DNA of 64,000 bases from WHSW01 sp963742205 (GTDB lineage: Bacteria > Actinomycetota > Thermoleophilia > Solirubrobacterales > 70-9). Made by a program: the position numbers and the translations under genes. Where the stretch lies: assembly GCA_963742205.1 (NCBI GenBank), contig CAVUKZ010000008.1, forward strand, positions 62,001-126,000, given 5' to 3'. Positions 52,427 to 62,489 of the stretch are shown piece after piece. The notes beneath the pieces are model-generated. The model was given only the letters and a program-made list of their open reading frames with translations, was not told where the DNA came from and made no database searches. How positions within the stretch are numbered: the first letter of the stretch is position 1; every line of letters starts with the position of its first letter.

Positions 52427-52585
52427 CAATCCTCCTTCGTACATGACGTCGTACGCGGAGCTCCCTCCGCGCCTCCCTAGGAACACACGGGCTCAGCCCA
52501 GGTTGCGGTGGTCCACCACTCCTCCGGCCGTACCCGGGCTAAGCCTATACCGGCCGTTGGGGAGGCGTGTAGGCCCGCCGCGGAG

Positions 52586-54124
52586 TTACTTGAGGGCCTT
52601 GACGTGCTGGTACTGGCTGAATTCCTTGAACGCGCCGCCGATCGACGGCTGTGCGGCCTGCTGGTTGCACGGCGGTTGCGGGACCGAGTTCGAGTCGTTC
52701 GTGCCCACGAAGACGAACTCCTTGATCCGGTCGAGCAGGTCCTGCGCCTGGACGACGTCGTCGTCGGTGTGCGCGTTGAAGTCCGGGTTCGAGGCCGCGT
52801 TTGGATCGAGGATCGCGTTGATCCCGGACGAGCAGTTGGCCGGGTTGAACACCTGCAGCCCCTGCTTGAGCTTGTTGTAGCCCTTCGGCTCGATGTAGGG
52901 GTTGGCGCGGTTGGAGCGCAGCCGCTGCGGATAGGCGGCGAGCATCTCCGGGCTGAAGGGCGCCAGGGTGCGCAGGTAGTTGCGCTGGCCGTTGCCCTCG
53001 TCGTTGCTCGCGTTGGTGCTCGCCGTGACGTTGCCCAGGAAGGCCGTGATCTCGTGGCGGTAGTCGTTGAACGAGGTGAGGATCGGCGTCACCTCGTCGA
53101 GGAACGGAGGCAGGCGGGTGAGCAGCGGCGGCAGGTCGTCGTCGAGCAGCTTGCGCAGCGCCGGGAACCCCGAAGGCGCGGCGTTGATCGCCCCGCGCAG
53201 GCCCGGATAGAACTTGAGCAGCTGCTTCGAGAGGTCGGCGGTCGACGACAGGGTCGGCTCGAGCTGGCGGACCGCCGGCTTGAGGTCGGTGATCACGGGG
53301 TTCGCGGTGCCGGCGAACTGATCGAGCGTCGTGAGCGTGCTCCGCGACTCGCGCAGGAACGTCGGCAGGACGGTGAACAGGGCCTTCAGGTCCTCGTTGC
53401 GGCGGGCCGTGGTCGAGAACACCGCCTGGGTGTTGCGGATCAGGCTGCTGAGCTGGCCCTGGCGGTCGGAGAGCGCGCCGAACACCTCGCCGCCGTTGTG
53501 GATCAGCCCGGTGACCGCGTTCGACTGGCTGTCGAGGATCCGCAGCGCGCGATCCGCCTGCTCGGCGAAGTCATCGAGCGAGCCGAAGGCGGTCGACAGG
53601 TCCTGCCCGCGGCCGTGCAGGGCCACGGCCGCGCCCTGCATCCACTGCTGGAACGCCGCCCGCGTTCGGGTGTCGAAGGTGCGGAAGATCTCGTCGAGCT
53701 GCACCGACGTCGCAACCTGCGCGGGGGCGAGCTGGTCGCCCTCGGGCAGCGGCGGCGCCTGGTTTGACCCGGGCGAGAGCTCGACGTAGGTCTCGCCGAG
53801 CAGCGTCTTCTGACGCAGGATGGCGCGGGTGTCGCTCGGGACCGGCGCGTACTTGGAGTCCATCTCGATCGTCGCGATCGCATCGCTGTTGTCGCCGAGG
53901 TCGATCCGCTTGACCTTGCCGACCGAGACGCCCGAGATGCGCACGTCCGACTCCTGGGCGAGCTGCGTCGCCTCGGTGAACGGGACCTCGAAGCGGTAGC
54001 CCTCCGGCTTCAGCGGGATCGGCCCGCCGAAGGCGATCCACAGGAAGAGCGCCAGGGCAAAGCAGGACAGCGCGAACCCGGCGGCGATCAGGATCCTGGT
54101 GACTGTCGGCGGACGTGTTTCCAT
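52586..54124 (-). CDS. MCE-domain protein, sixth and last of the cluster
   Basis: 512 residues. A signal anchor FALSCFALALFLWIAFGG is followed by the MCE domain (LAQESDVRISGVSVGKVKRI, YVELSPG) and a long helical region (about 160-420) with Gln/Asn/Leu-rich coiled coil, then a Cys-containing C-terminus (FNPANCSSG, PPCNQQ). MCE proteins form ring or tube assemblies that carry lipids or hydrophobic compounds across the periplasmic or cell-wall space. ATG 54,122-54,124; a 3-base gap follows the previous mce stop. It is the farthest from the promoter. Confidence 0.88.
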   Translation of the reverse strand: METRPPTVTRILIAAGFALSCFALALFLWIAFGGPIPLKPEGYRFEVPFTEATQLAQESDVRISGVSVGKVKRIDLGDNSDAIATIEMDSKYAPVPSDTRAILRQKTLLGETYVELSPGSNQAPPLPEGDQLAPAQVATSVQLDEIFRTFDTRTRAAFQQWMQGAAVALHGRGQDLSTAFGSLDDFAEQADRALRILDSQSNAVTGLIHNGGEVFGALSDRQGQLSSLIRNTQAVFSTTARRNEDLKALFTVLPTFLRESRSTLTTLDQFAGTANPVITDLKPAVRQLEPTLSSTADLSKQLLKFYPGLRGAINAAPSGFPALRKLLDDDLPPLLTRLPPFLDEVTPILTSFNDYRHEITAFLGNVTASTNASNDEGNGQRNYLRTLAPFSPEMLAAYPQRLRSNRANPYIEPKGYNKLKQGLQVFNPANCSSGINAILDPNAASNPDFNAHTDDDVVQAQDLLDRIKEFVFVGTNDSNSVPQPPCNQQAAQPSIGGAFKEFSQYQHVKALK

Positions 54125-54127
54125 CGA

Positions 54128-55474
54128 TCAGGGTGTGGGGAAGCCACCGGTCAGCGGCGGGCAGACCCTCGGGTCGGAGGACTTGGGCACGTTGGTCATC
54201 TGCTGCAGCGTGCGCAGGAACGGGCGCGGGGCGGCGACGCCCTCGGCGAGGCCGGCGGTGCCGCAGCCGAACATCACGATCCCGCGGAGCATCGGGCCGA
54301 GCGCGTCCTGGCTGTAGAAGAGCGCGTTGGTGTCGTGGTTCAGCCACGGCAGCCAGAAGAGGTAGCCCTCCTCGGCGGACCCGGGCGGGTTGTAGGCGAT
54401 CGCGTTGCCCAGGGTGGTGAGCTCGGTGAACGTCCCGCGCAGGCCCTTGGTGGTCGTCGCGAGCGGCTTGGCGGCCTGGCCGAGGTGCTTGATCGGCGTC
54501 TGCGCGGCGCGGGCGAACGGCCGCAGCTGGTTTTGCAGCACCGGGGTCGTGTTCTCGAACAGCGGGCGCGTCTGGCGCAGCGCCGGGCCCAGCGCCTCGG
54601 CCGCCGGGATCAGGTCGGTCGAGGCCGGGCCGAGGACGTTGGCGAAGGTCTCGCCGCTGTCCAGCGCCGAGCGCGTGGCCCGGAGCGTGCTCGGCAGCTC
54701 CTGCAGCGACTCGCGGATCGCCTGCTGCTGGTCGGCGAAGTCGCCGAGCACCGAGGCGGAGGAGTCGACGAACTCGGTGAGGCGGGTGTCGTTGGCGCCG
54801 AGCTCCTCGCTGACCAGCTTGAAGTTCGTGATCGACCGCTTGATGTTCTCGCGCCGCACCACGAGCGCCTTGCCGATCGCGGCGAGGTCGCGGGTCAGGG
54901 GCTCGAACCGCCGCAGGCCGGCGGAGAGCTTCTTGCCGCGCCCGCCGAGGCCGTCGCCGGCGCCCTGGAGCAGCAGCTGCAGGTAGGAGCGGGTGTCGGC
55001 GTCCAGCGTCGCCAGGATCTGGTCGGGCTGCACGTTGGGCTCGGTCTGGGAGAGCGGGATCGTCGCGCCGTCCGCCATCTGCTCGCCCTCGCGCCCGGGG
55101 TCGAGCTCGATGGTCATGTCCTGGAGGCCGGTGCGGGGGCGCAGCAGGACCGTCGCGTCCGTGTGGATCAGCGGCGCGTACTGCTCCTCGATCAGCATCG
55201 TGACGACGGCGTGGCCGCCCTCGAGGTCGGACGATGAGATGTCGCCGACCTTCACGCCCGAGATGTTCACCGTCTGGCCCTGCCCGGGGGTGACGGCCTG
55301 GGCGGTCGACAGGTCCGCCTTGAGCTCGAAGCGGTCGTCGCCGAGGAACGGGACCCAGGACGGGTAGGGCTGCTGCTGCTGGGACAGGATGTAGCCGGTC
55401 ACCAGCAGGCCGGCGAACAGCAGCGCGCCGATCGCGATGAAGTCGCGCAGGTGTTCGCGGATCGCCCGCCTCAC
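54128..55474 (-). CDS. MCE-domain protein, fifth of the cluster
   Basis: 448 residues from GTG 55,472-55,474, overlapping the previous stop (GTGA). The anchor FIAIGALLFAGLLVTGYILS precedes the MCE domain (VTPGQGQTVNISGVKVGDIS, TVLLRPRTGLQDMTIELDPG), then helical coiled coil (ITNFKLVSEELGANDTRLTE). It ends with MLRGIVMFGCGTAGLAEGV and a PPLTGGFPTP tail. Same lipid-carrying role as its paralogues is inferred; subunits of such systems form hetero-hexamers. Confidence 0.88.
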   Translation of the reverse strand: MRRAIREHLRDFIAIGALLFAGLLVTGYILSQQQQPYPSWVPFLGDDRFELKADLSTAQAVTPGQGQTVNISGVKVGDISSSDLEGGHAVVTMLIEEQYAPLIHTDATVLLRPRTGLQDMTIELDPGREGEQMADGATIPLSQTEPNVQPDQILATLDADTRSYLQLLLQGAGDGLGGRGKKLSAGLRRFEPLTRDLAAIGKALVVRRENIKRSITNFKLVSEELGANDTRLTEFVDSSASVLGDFADQQQAIRESLQELPSTLRATRSALDSGETFANVLGPASTDLIPAAEALGPALRQTRPLFENTTPVLQNQLRPFARAAQTPIKHLGQAAKPLATTTKGLRGTFTELTTLGNAIAYNPPGSAEEGYLFWLPWLNHDTNALFYSQDALGPMLRGIVMFGCGTAGLAEGVAAPRPFLRTLQQMTNVPKSSDPRVCPPLTGGFPTP

Positions 55475-57054
55475 GGCGCCACCGTCGCTGGTTGCGGGGC
55501 GCCGACGTCGCCGGGGAGCCCGGTGCCGCCGGTGCCGTTGACGTCGGGCAGCGGGTTGGAGGCGCAGGGCACGTCAGGCCTGTAGGGCGGCGTGGCCGCC
55601 GTGAAGGTCGGGCGGGTGCCCAGGTAGTCGCCCTGGTTGTTGCCGAACACGGTCGTGTTGCGGAACCCGCCGGGCGGATACGGCGTGCTGCCGAGCACGC
55701 TGCCGCCGCCCGTGTTGGCGCGCAGGTAGATGCCGTTGCCGTCGAAGCCCTGGCCGGCGCCCGTCTGGTTGACGAGCACTGAGAGGAACTCCTGGAAGTT
55801 GGTGACCCCGCTCGGGAAGCCGGGCGCCCCCTGGCCGAACGGATAGTTGCCGTCGTTGTCGTCGATCACGATGTCCCCGGCCGGGACCAGGTTCTGCGAC
55901 ACGCAGTGGCTGAACGACTCGCTCTGGGTGAACAGCTCCTTGGAGGCGATCGTGGTCTCGGCCAGGGGCGGGGTCGAGACCTGCAGCTCGCGGACGAGCC
56001 CGCCGAGCTCGGCCTGGGAGAGCAGCGGCTCGGCCTGGTCGAGCCACGGGTTGGCCGCCCGGATCGTGCTCGGCAGCTCCTGGACGCTCGGGGTGAGCTC
56101 CAGCGCCAGCGCCCGGAACGGGGGCAGGGCGTCGGAGAGCGCCGCCAGCGAGGGCCGCGCGCGCTCCACCGTCGGCGCGAGCTCGGCGATCGTCTCGCTC
56201 AGGTTCGTCGACTCGGCGGCGAGCGCGCCGGTGAAGACGTTGAGGTTGGTGATCAGGTCCTGGAGCTGGCTCTCGTGGCCCTCGAGCTTGCCGAACAGCT
56301 GGCGCTGGGCCGCGATCAGGCCGGAGAGATCGTGCGGCCCCTCGCCGAGCAGCGCCTCGTTGACGATCGAGGTGTCGCGGCCCGCCGGGCCGCCGTAGCG
56401 CAGCGCCTGCTGCAGCGCCTCGGCGCCGGTCTTGCCCTGGACGTCGGGATCCTGGGTGACGTCCTCGGCCGCGGACGGCACGTGGTTGAGCGCCGTGCCG
56501 AACCCGGAGAGGGCCCGCTGCAGGCCCTTGCGCGCCGGCGCCTGGAGCGCCGCGAGGACCTCGTCGATCTGGACGGCCGTCGCGGTCTGGGTGAGCGGGA
56601 TCGTGTCGCCCTCGGCGAGCACCGGCGAGCTCGGGCTGCCCGGATCGAGGTCGAGGAAGAAGTTGCCCTCGAGGAAGAGCCGCGGGCGGATCTCGACGCT
56701 CGCGTCCTCGTGGATCGGCTGGCCCTCGTCGTCGACGGTGAAGGTGACGTCCACGGCGTCGCCATCGCGCTCGAGCGAGGACACCTTGCCGACGTTGACG
56801 CCGGCGATCCGCACCGGCGAGGTCGGCCGCAGCGTCGCCGCGTTCTCGAACGTCGCGTGCAGCTGGAAGCCCTCGCTGGTGAACGGGATCTTCTTCGCGA
56901 ACGCGAGGTAGACGCCGATCGCGATCAGGATCGTCACGAACAGGCCCACGACCCACGGCGACGGGCCGGTGTAGTGGCGCCCGTAGATCCGCGGATCGGG
57001 CGCGGGGGCCGACGGGTCGCGGCGCGGGCGGTTCTTTCGGCGCAGCAATGCCAT
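55471..57054 (-). CDS. MCE-domain protein, fourth of the cluster
   Basis: 527 residues from ATG 57,052-57,054 (ATGA overlap with the upstream stop). A basic cytoplasmic start (MALLRRKNRPRRDPS) leads to one helix VVGLFVTILIAIGVYLAF, the MCE domain (ATLRPTSPVRIAGVNVGKVS, PRLFLEGNFFLDLDPGSP) and a helix-rich body (NLNVFTGALAAESTNLSETI). A long C-terminal portion rich in Gly, Asn and Pro ends PQPATVAP. It is the longest of the complete subunits. Confidence 0.88.
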   Translation of the reverse strand: MALLRRKNRPRRDPSAPAPDPRIYGRHYTGPSPWVVGLFVTILIAIGVYLAFAKKIPFTSEGFQLHATFENAATLRPTSPVRIAGVNVGKVSSLERDGDAVDVTFTVDDEGQPIHEDASVEIRPRLFLEGNFFLDLDPGSPSSPVLAEGDTIPLTQTATAVQIDEVLAALQAPARKGLQRALSGFGTALNHVPSAAEDVTQDPDVQGKTGAEALQQALRYGGPAGRDTSIVNEALLGEGPHDLSGLIAAQRQLFGKLEGHESQLQDLITNLNVFTGALAAESTNLSETIAELAPTVERARPSLAALSDALPPFRALALELTPSVQELPSTIRAANPWLDQAEPLLSQAELGGLVRELQVSTPPLAETTIASKELFTQSESFSHCVSQNLVPAGDIVIDDNDGNYPFGQGAPGFPSGVTNFQEFLSVLVNQTGAGQGFDGNGIYLRANTGGGSVLGSTPYPPGGFRNTTVFGNNQGDYLGTRPTFTAATPPYRPDVPCASNPLPDVNGTGGTGLPGDVGAPQPATVAP

Positions 57055-58454
57055 CACTGCCCCTTCGTGTCCGTGCCCTGGTTGCCGGGGGGATTGCCGA
57101 TCACGGTGCGGCCGGCGATGAACGGCTCGTTGCCCGCCTCGCATTCCTTCGGCTGGCCGGGCGCCGCGGTGTTCGGATACGGGTTCGTGTGCAGGAAGTT
57201 CTTGCCGTCGCCGCCGCCGTTGGCGATCCCGGAAGACGGGCTGCCCTCGCTGTTGGGGCCCTTCGGGACGTCGAAGACGATGAAGCGCTGCCAGGCGCCG
57301 AGGTCGTTGCCGTCGCTGACGACGCCGTAGAGGTTCTTCACCAGCAGGGCGCCGTAGTTGCACACCGTCTGCGCCGGGGCGATGAACTTCATCGCCGGGC
57401 CGAGCTGGTCGGTGGCCAACGTCGCGGCGGTGATCCCGGCGCGCGCGGCGGTGTTGTTGTTCAGGCGCAGCAGCGACTCGAAGGTCGGCGGCAGCTGGCG
57501 GTTGAGCACGTCGGAGCGCTTCAGGATCGGCGTCCCGGCCTCGAGCCCGGCGGCGATCGTCGGCGAGTCCTGCTGCAGGGCCACGGCCGCGGGCTGCAGG
57601 TCGCGGAACAGGCCGGTGGAGTTGGCGAGCAGCGTCCGGATGCGCGGCAGGGTCCTGATCGCGGTCTGCTCGGTCGGCGGGCCCTCGGAGATCGACTCCT
57701 GGATGAACGGCCTGGCGACGTCGGCCAGGGCGGTGAACGTGGTGTCGAGCGAGCCGAACATCGCCGCCTGGACCTCGGCGACCGGCGCGACCTCGGCGGC
57801 GGTGGCGCCGAGCGTGTCGATGAACCGGGCGAGGCCAGTGCGCGACGAGCTCAGGTTGCGCGTCACCGGCTCCAGCACCTCGAGCACTCCGGGCAGGCGG
57901 CCCAGCGCCGAGTTGAGGCTCGGGCCGCGGCCGGCGAGCGCGTCGCCGAACTCGAGCAGGTTCTGCTGCGCCGCCGCGCGGGTGGGCTCATCGAAGGTGC
58001 TGAGCACCGTGTCGAGCTCGACCGGCTTCGGCGTCGCGGCGGTGAGCGGGATCGTGCTCCCCTCCTCGAAGCCCTTGTCGGACTTGCCCATGTTGATCTC
58101 GAGGTACTTGAGCCCGAGCGCCGAGCGCGAGCGCACGGCCAGGGTCGAGTCGACTGGGATCGGGTCGACGTCCTTGTCGAGCTTCAGGTCGAGCCGGGCG
58201 CTCGTGTTGCCGTCGCCGTCGGACTGGGGCTCGATCGATTCCACGAGCCCCACGCGGACGCCGCCGACCCGGACCTCGTTGCCGGGCACCAGCGTGTCGG
58301 CGTTCGGCACCTGAGCCGTGACCCGGTAGGCGGGCACGAACGGGAGGCCGTTGTTCGCGTTGTAGGCGAGGAAGACGGCGAGGATCACCACCATCACGGT
58401 CAGCGCGCCGACCATCGTCGGGCTCGCCGCCAGGCCCGCTCCCCGGCGCCTCAT
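57054..58454 (-). CDS. MCE-domain protein, third of the cluster
   Basis: 466 residues from ATG 58,452-58,454, overlapping the stop of the preceding mce gene. Anchor MVGALTVMVVILAVFLAYNA, then NNGLPFVPAYRVTAQVPNA and TLVPGNEVRVGGVRVGLVES, the first part of the MCE fold, and SRSALGLKYLEINMGKSDKG. A helix-rich region and a hydrophilic C-terminus follow. The NANNGLPF start is frequent in actinobacterial Mce proteins. Confidence 0.88.
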   Translation of the reverse strand: MRRRGAGLAASPTMVGALTVMVVILAVFLAYNANNGLPFVPAYRVTAQVPNADTLVPGNEVRVGGVRVGLVESIEPQSDGDGNTSARLDLKLDKDVDPIPVDSTLAVRSRSALGLKYLEINMGKSDKGFEEGSTIPLTAATPKPVELDTVLSTFDEPTRAAAQQNLLEFGDALAGRGPSLNSALGRLPGVLEVLEPVTRNLSSSRTGLARFIDTLGATAAEVAPVAEVQAAMFGSLDTTFTALADVARPFIQESISEGPPTEQTAIRTLPRIRTLLANSTGLFRDLQPAAVALQQDSPTIAAGLEAGTPILKRSDVLNRQLPPTFESLLRLNNNTAARAGITAATLATDQLGPAMKFIAPAQTVCNYGALLVKNLYGVVSDGNDLGAWQRFIVFDVPKGPNSEGSPSSGIANGGGDGKNFLHTNPYPNTAAPGQPKECEAGNEPFIAGRTVIGNPPGNQGTDTKGQ

Positions 58455-60123
58455 CGCTTCGCCCCCTGGTGCTGGTGACGGGGCTGACCGACGAGGAAGT
58501 CCATCAGCGCGCGGGCGTCGCGCAGCTTCTGGATCCGCGGGGCGGCGCCCGGGGTCACGCCGACGCCCGGCTCACCGGTGTCGGGCTGCTCGCCCTGCGG
58601 CGCCTCGGGCGTGGTCTGGGGTGCCGGCTCGGTGTCGAGGGGCGGCTGCTCGGGCGCCGCGCCACCGTCGTCGGGCGTGGTCGGCGTGGCTGCTGCTGCT
58701 GCGGCTCATCCGAGCGCGGCCCGGGCTGCGTCTGCGCGCCGCCGCTGCGGTCGTCGGCGCCCTGTTGCGGCTGGTCGGGCCGTTGCGTGTCGTGGCTGCG
58801 CTTCGGGCGCTTGGGACGGTCGACCTTGAGCTTCGTCGTGGTCGTCTCGGTCGGCGGCAGGAAGTTGGCGATGCAGCCGGTCTGCGGCGCGGTGACGTAG
58901 TCGTTGCAGTTCGTGATCAGCAGGAACGCCCGCAGGTAGTGCCCCAGGGAGTCGAAGCCGTTGAAGGCGCCCGCGGCGCGATAGACGAACTTGAGGATGT
59001 TCTTGAAGCCGCCGCGCTTGTCGAACGAGTGCAGCAGCGCGGAGAGGTTCGAGGCCGCCGGCGCAGCGGACTTCGACAGCTTGCGGATCTGCTTGATCAG
59101 CGAGTCGGACTTGACCAGCGGCGCCTGGCTCTTCTGCGCCGCGTTGCCGAGCGACGTGAGCGCGGTGTCGGCCGAGTCGGCGAACGGGCCGAGCGCCTTG
59201 GTGGCGCGGGTCGCCGCCGGCGCCGCGGCGCCGAGCGCCTGGAAGGTCGGCGTCCCGGCCTCGCTGAACTGCTTCAGCTGGGTCATGGTCGAGCGGACCT
59301 CGCGCAGCGTCTCGGGCAGCAGGGCGAAGTTCTGCTGCAGCTCGGCACCCCGCTCCGCGGTCGCCTCGCCGGCCTGGGCCGCGCTGTTGATGAAACCGCC
59401 GATCCGGTCGCGATCGCGGGCCAGCGGCGTCAGCACGGCGTCGCCGTTGCGCGCCAGGTCCGCGAGCGCCTGGTTTTGCTGGCGGAGGATCGCGAGCACC
59501 TTGTTGGTCTCGCGCAGCGCGGGGTCGGAGCGATCGACGATCTCGGCCAGGTCGTCGCCCCGCGCGGCGAGCGTTGCGCCGAGCGAGTTGAGGATCAGCC
59601 GGAAGCGGTCGGCGTAGGGCTCGCGCATGATGTTGTTGACCAGGTCGAGGTCGACCGACGTGCTGTTCGACTCCACCGGGAGGAGGTGCTCGCCCTCGCC
59701 CGGCTCGCCGTCGCCGATCACCTTGAGCGGGGGCGGCGCGGGAGAGCCCGCGGCCCGCGGCTGGGTCGGCTTGCACTCGACGTACTTCTCGCCGAGGAGC
59801 GACTGCGGCCGGATCAGGCACGACGCGTCCTCGCGGAAGTCCTGGAACCCGGGATCGTCGATCTCGAGCACCACCACGGCCTTGCCCGGATCGGGCTCGC
59901 CGTCGGCGTGCGCGGCCTCGGTTTCGTTGGTGACCGTGACGTCCTTGACGGCGCCCACGGTGGCGCCCGCCACACGGACCTCCTCGCCCTGGACCAGGAA
60001 CGAGGCGTTGTCGAAGATCGCCCGGACCTCGTAGTTGCCGTCGTCGCCCCCGGCGGCGCTGCCGGTGACGAGGATCACCGCGGCGGCGATCAGGGCGACG
60101 AGGATGGCGGCGGCTCGCTTCAC
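58451..60123 (-). CDS. MCE-domain protein, second of the cluster, one frameshift
   Basis: About 557 residues from GTG 60,121-60,123. Anchor AAAILVALIAAAVILVTG, MCE domain (FLVQGEEVRVAGATVGAVKD, RPQSLLGEKYVECKPTQP), helical region and a C-terminal tail rich in Pro and Gln. The tail changes frame near 58,690: the corrected reading gives TEPAPQTTPEAPQGEQP and ends DFLVGQPRHQHQGAKR, overlapping the next ATG. No lipobox is present, unlike MceE of mycobacteria. Same presumed lipid-shuttle role. Confidence 0.86.
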
Positions 60124-61541
60124 GGTCCCTGCGGCGTGTCGTTGGGGTTGCAGATGCCGTCAAGCGCGCCGGCGTCGAGGAACGGGTTGGAGCCCGACAG
60201 CGGCTGGGTGCTGGCGCCCGGGCAGCGGTTGAAGAACCCGTTGTCGAAGTCGGCGAACTGCTCCGTCGTCGGGATCGGGTCGAGCACGTTGCTGCCCGAG
60301 TTCCAGCGGAAGAGGTTGATCCCGGTCGGCTGCACGCGGAGGTAGTGGCCGTTGCCGTCGTAGTTCGACGCGACCTGACCGAAGCGGGCGAGGAAGCCCA
60401 TCAGGTCGGGCGTGTAGGGCCGCAGCTGGGCGATCCGCGGCTGGCTGGTGTCGATCGCCTTGATGTTCGCCGGGACCGCCGTCGAGGCCCGCCGCTGCGC
60501 CCCGGGCAGCGCGCCGAGCGTGTCGACGAGGTCGTTGGCGGGCCCGTCGCGGTGCAGCACCAGGCCGAGGTCCCGGAACACCGGCACCGAGTCCTGCGAG
60601 ACGGTCGAGAGCTTGCGCAGGAACGGGGTCAGGCCGGCCTGTTCGGCATCTCCGGTGGCGGCGATCAAGGGGTCGAGGTCGCCGATCGCGGCCCGCAGGT
60701 TGACGAAGGTCGTGTTCGCCTGGCGCAGGGCCGGCGGCAGGGCGACGAGCGAGCGGTCGAAGGCGTCGTTTTCGGCGGCGATCGCGGCGAGGGCCTGGTT
60801 GGTGTTGGAGATCGCCGACGTGAGGTCGGTGCGACGCTCGGCGATCGCCCCGAGCACGCGCGAGCCGGAGGCGAGGAAGTCGGAGAACGTCTGCTGGTCG
60901 CGGGTCAGCTCGGCGAGGAGGCGGGAGGTCGACTGCAGCCCGGGCGCCAGGAACTTGTAGGCGCGGTTGGCGGCCTTGCCGTTGTTCGTGTAGACGGTCC
61001 CCTGGCCCTGGATGAAGTTGGCCAGGCCGCGGCGCGTCTTGGCGTTGAAGGTGTCGAAGAGCTGGTCGATGTCCACCGGCGAGGTGGTCTTGGTCTGCGG
61101 GATCGTCGCGTCATCGGGGATCTCCGGCTCCGAGTTGGGGCCCGGCGAGATCGACACGTAGCGGTTGGCGATCCCCGAGAGCGAGGTCGCCCGGATCGTC
61201 GCCAGGGTCCCGTCGTGCAGCGGGTCGTCGACGCTGATCGTCACGGCGGCCTGCGAGTCCTCCGTGAGCGAGATGTCGTCGACGGTGCCGATCGGCTGCC
61301 CGCCGACGAGCACCTGGTTGCCGACCACGAGCTGGCCGCCGGTCTCGAACAGCAGCTTGTACTTGTGGCCGCTGTCGCCCCCGAAGAGCACGATCGCGAC
61401 GAGGACGACCCCGACGAGCAGGGCGCCAACCCCCGCCACGCGCGCCAGGATCCGTCCCCTGCTGGGGTTTTCGGATCGGTCTCCCTGCACTACCTCTCGG
61501 CGGGCGCCGCTCTCCTCTCTCCCATTCATCCCACGGCACAC
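60120..61541 (-). CDS. MCE-domain protein, first of the cluster
   Basis: 473 residues if started at GTG 61,541; ATG 61,529 is an equally good start. Anchor VAGVGALLVGVVLVAIVLFG, MCE domain (GGQLVVGNQVLVGGQPIGTV, NRYVSISPGPNSEPEIP), helical body, and a C-terminal region with two Cys (FFNRCPGAST, DGICNPND). It opens the six-gene unit. Upstream lies rsmI and a 90-base gap with a possible -10 TAGGAT at 61,566-61,571; no yrbE permease gene precedes it, unlike canonical mce operons. Confidence 0.87.
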   Translation of the reverse strand: MCRGMNGREESGARREVVQGDRSENPSRGRILARVAGVGALLVGVVLVAIVLFGGDSGHKYKLLFETGGQLVVGNQVLVGGQPIGTVDDISLTEDSQAAVTISVDDPLHDGTLATIRATSLSGIANRYVSISPGPNSEPEIPDDATIPQTKTTSPVDIDQLFDTFNAKTRRGLANFIQGQGTVYTNNGKAANRAYKFLAPGLQSTSRLLAELTRDQQTFSDFLASGSRVLGAIAERRTDLTSAISNTNQALAAIAAENDAFDRSLVALPPALRQANTTFVNLRAAIGDLDPLIAATGDAEQAGLTPFLRKLSTVSQDSVPVFRDLGLVLHRDGPANDLVDTLGALPGAQRRASTAVPANIKAIDTSQPRIAQLRPYTPDLMGFLARFGQVASNYDGNGHYLRVQPTGINLFRWNSGSNVLDPIPTTEQFADFDNGFFNRCPGASTQPLSGSNPFLDAGALDGICNPNDTPQGP

Positions 61542-61630
61542 CGAGCCGGTCCGTGCCGCGCGCGCATCCTATTCGCTCCGACGGGCACCGCGAGGGCGCG
61601 GAATCGCCGTTAATCCGCGCTTAGCCGGGA

Positions 61631-62455
61631 CTATTCGCGCGGGTCGCGGCCGGTGAGGCCACGGTAGAGGTCGTTCGCCCGTGTCCCGGTGAGCGCCGCG
61701 ACCACGCTCGCGGCGGCTCGCGGCCTGGCGCCGGACTGCACCAGGCTGCGCAGGGCGTCGACGGCGAAGGCGAGGTCGGTGCCGCCGGCGCTGGCGCTCG
61801 AGGGCGCGATTACAACCACGATCTCGCCCTTGGCTTCGTCGCGAAAGCGGCGCGCGAGCTCGCCGAGCGTCCCGCGGGCGACCTCCTCGTGGAGCTTGGT
61901 CAACTCGCGGCACACCGCCGCCCGGCGGTCCGGCGCAAGCGCGGCGAGGGCCGAGAGCGAGGCGGGCAGCCGGCGCGGCGACTCGAACGCCACCACGGTC
62001 TCGGGCGAGCTGAGCACGCGCTCGAGCTCGCCGGCCCGCCGCGGCAGAAAGCCCTCGAAGCGCCAGCGATCGGCGGGCAGCCCGGAGGCGACCAGAGCGG
62101 TCGTCACGGCCGACGGCCCCGGAAGCACCTCCATGTCCACGCCGCGCTCGAGGCAGGCCTGAATCAGCCGGTAACCGGGATCGGAGATCACGGGCGTCCC
62201 AGCGTCGGAGATCAGGGTCACGCGCGACCCGCGCTCGATCTCGGCGACCAGCTGGCGAGCGCGTTCCGACTCGTTCTGCTCGTGGTAGGAGACGAGCCGC
62301 GGACGGCGCAGATCCAGCCGCTCGTAGAGCCGCCCGGCGCGCCTGGTGTCCTCGCAGGCGACGACCTCGGCCTCCTCGAGCGCCCGCCTGGCGCGGGGGC
62401 TGAGGTCGTCGAGGTTGCCGATCGGGGTCGGGCAGACGGTCAGGCGGCCCGGCAC
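61631..62455 (-). CDS. rsmI: 16S rRNA (cytidine-1402-2-prime-O)-methyltransferase RsmI
   Basis: 274 residues from GTG 62,453-62,455. LTVCPTPIGNLDDLSPRA is the RsmI start (GNLxD motif), CEDTRRAGRLYERL, LISDAGTPVISDPGY and PGPSAVTTALVASGLP are family motifs. It methylates C1402 of 16S rRNA and tunes decoding. The C-terminal region (about 230-274) is less conserved, as usual. It precedes the mce cluster on the same strand. Confidence 0.92.
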   Translation of the reverse strand: MPGRLTVCPTPIGNLDDLSPRARRALEEAEVVACEDTRRAGRLYERLDLRRPRLVSYHEQNESERARQLVAEIERGSRVTLISDAGTPVISDPGYRLIQACLERGVDMEVLPGPSAVTTALVASGLPADRWRFEGFLPRRAGELERVLSSPETVVAFESPRRLPASLSALAALAPDRRAAVCRELTKLHEEVARGTLGELARRFRDEAKGEIVVVIAPSSASAGGTDLAFAVDALRSLVQSGARPRAAASVVAALTGTRANDLYRGLTGRDPRE

Positions 62456-62489
62456 GCGAAATCCCCTCTCGATCCGGCGCGAGCCGAGC

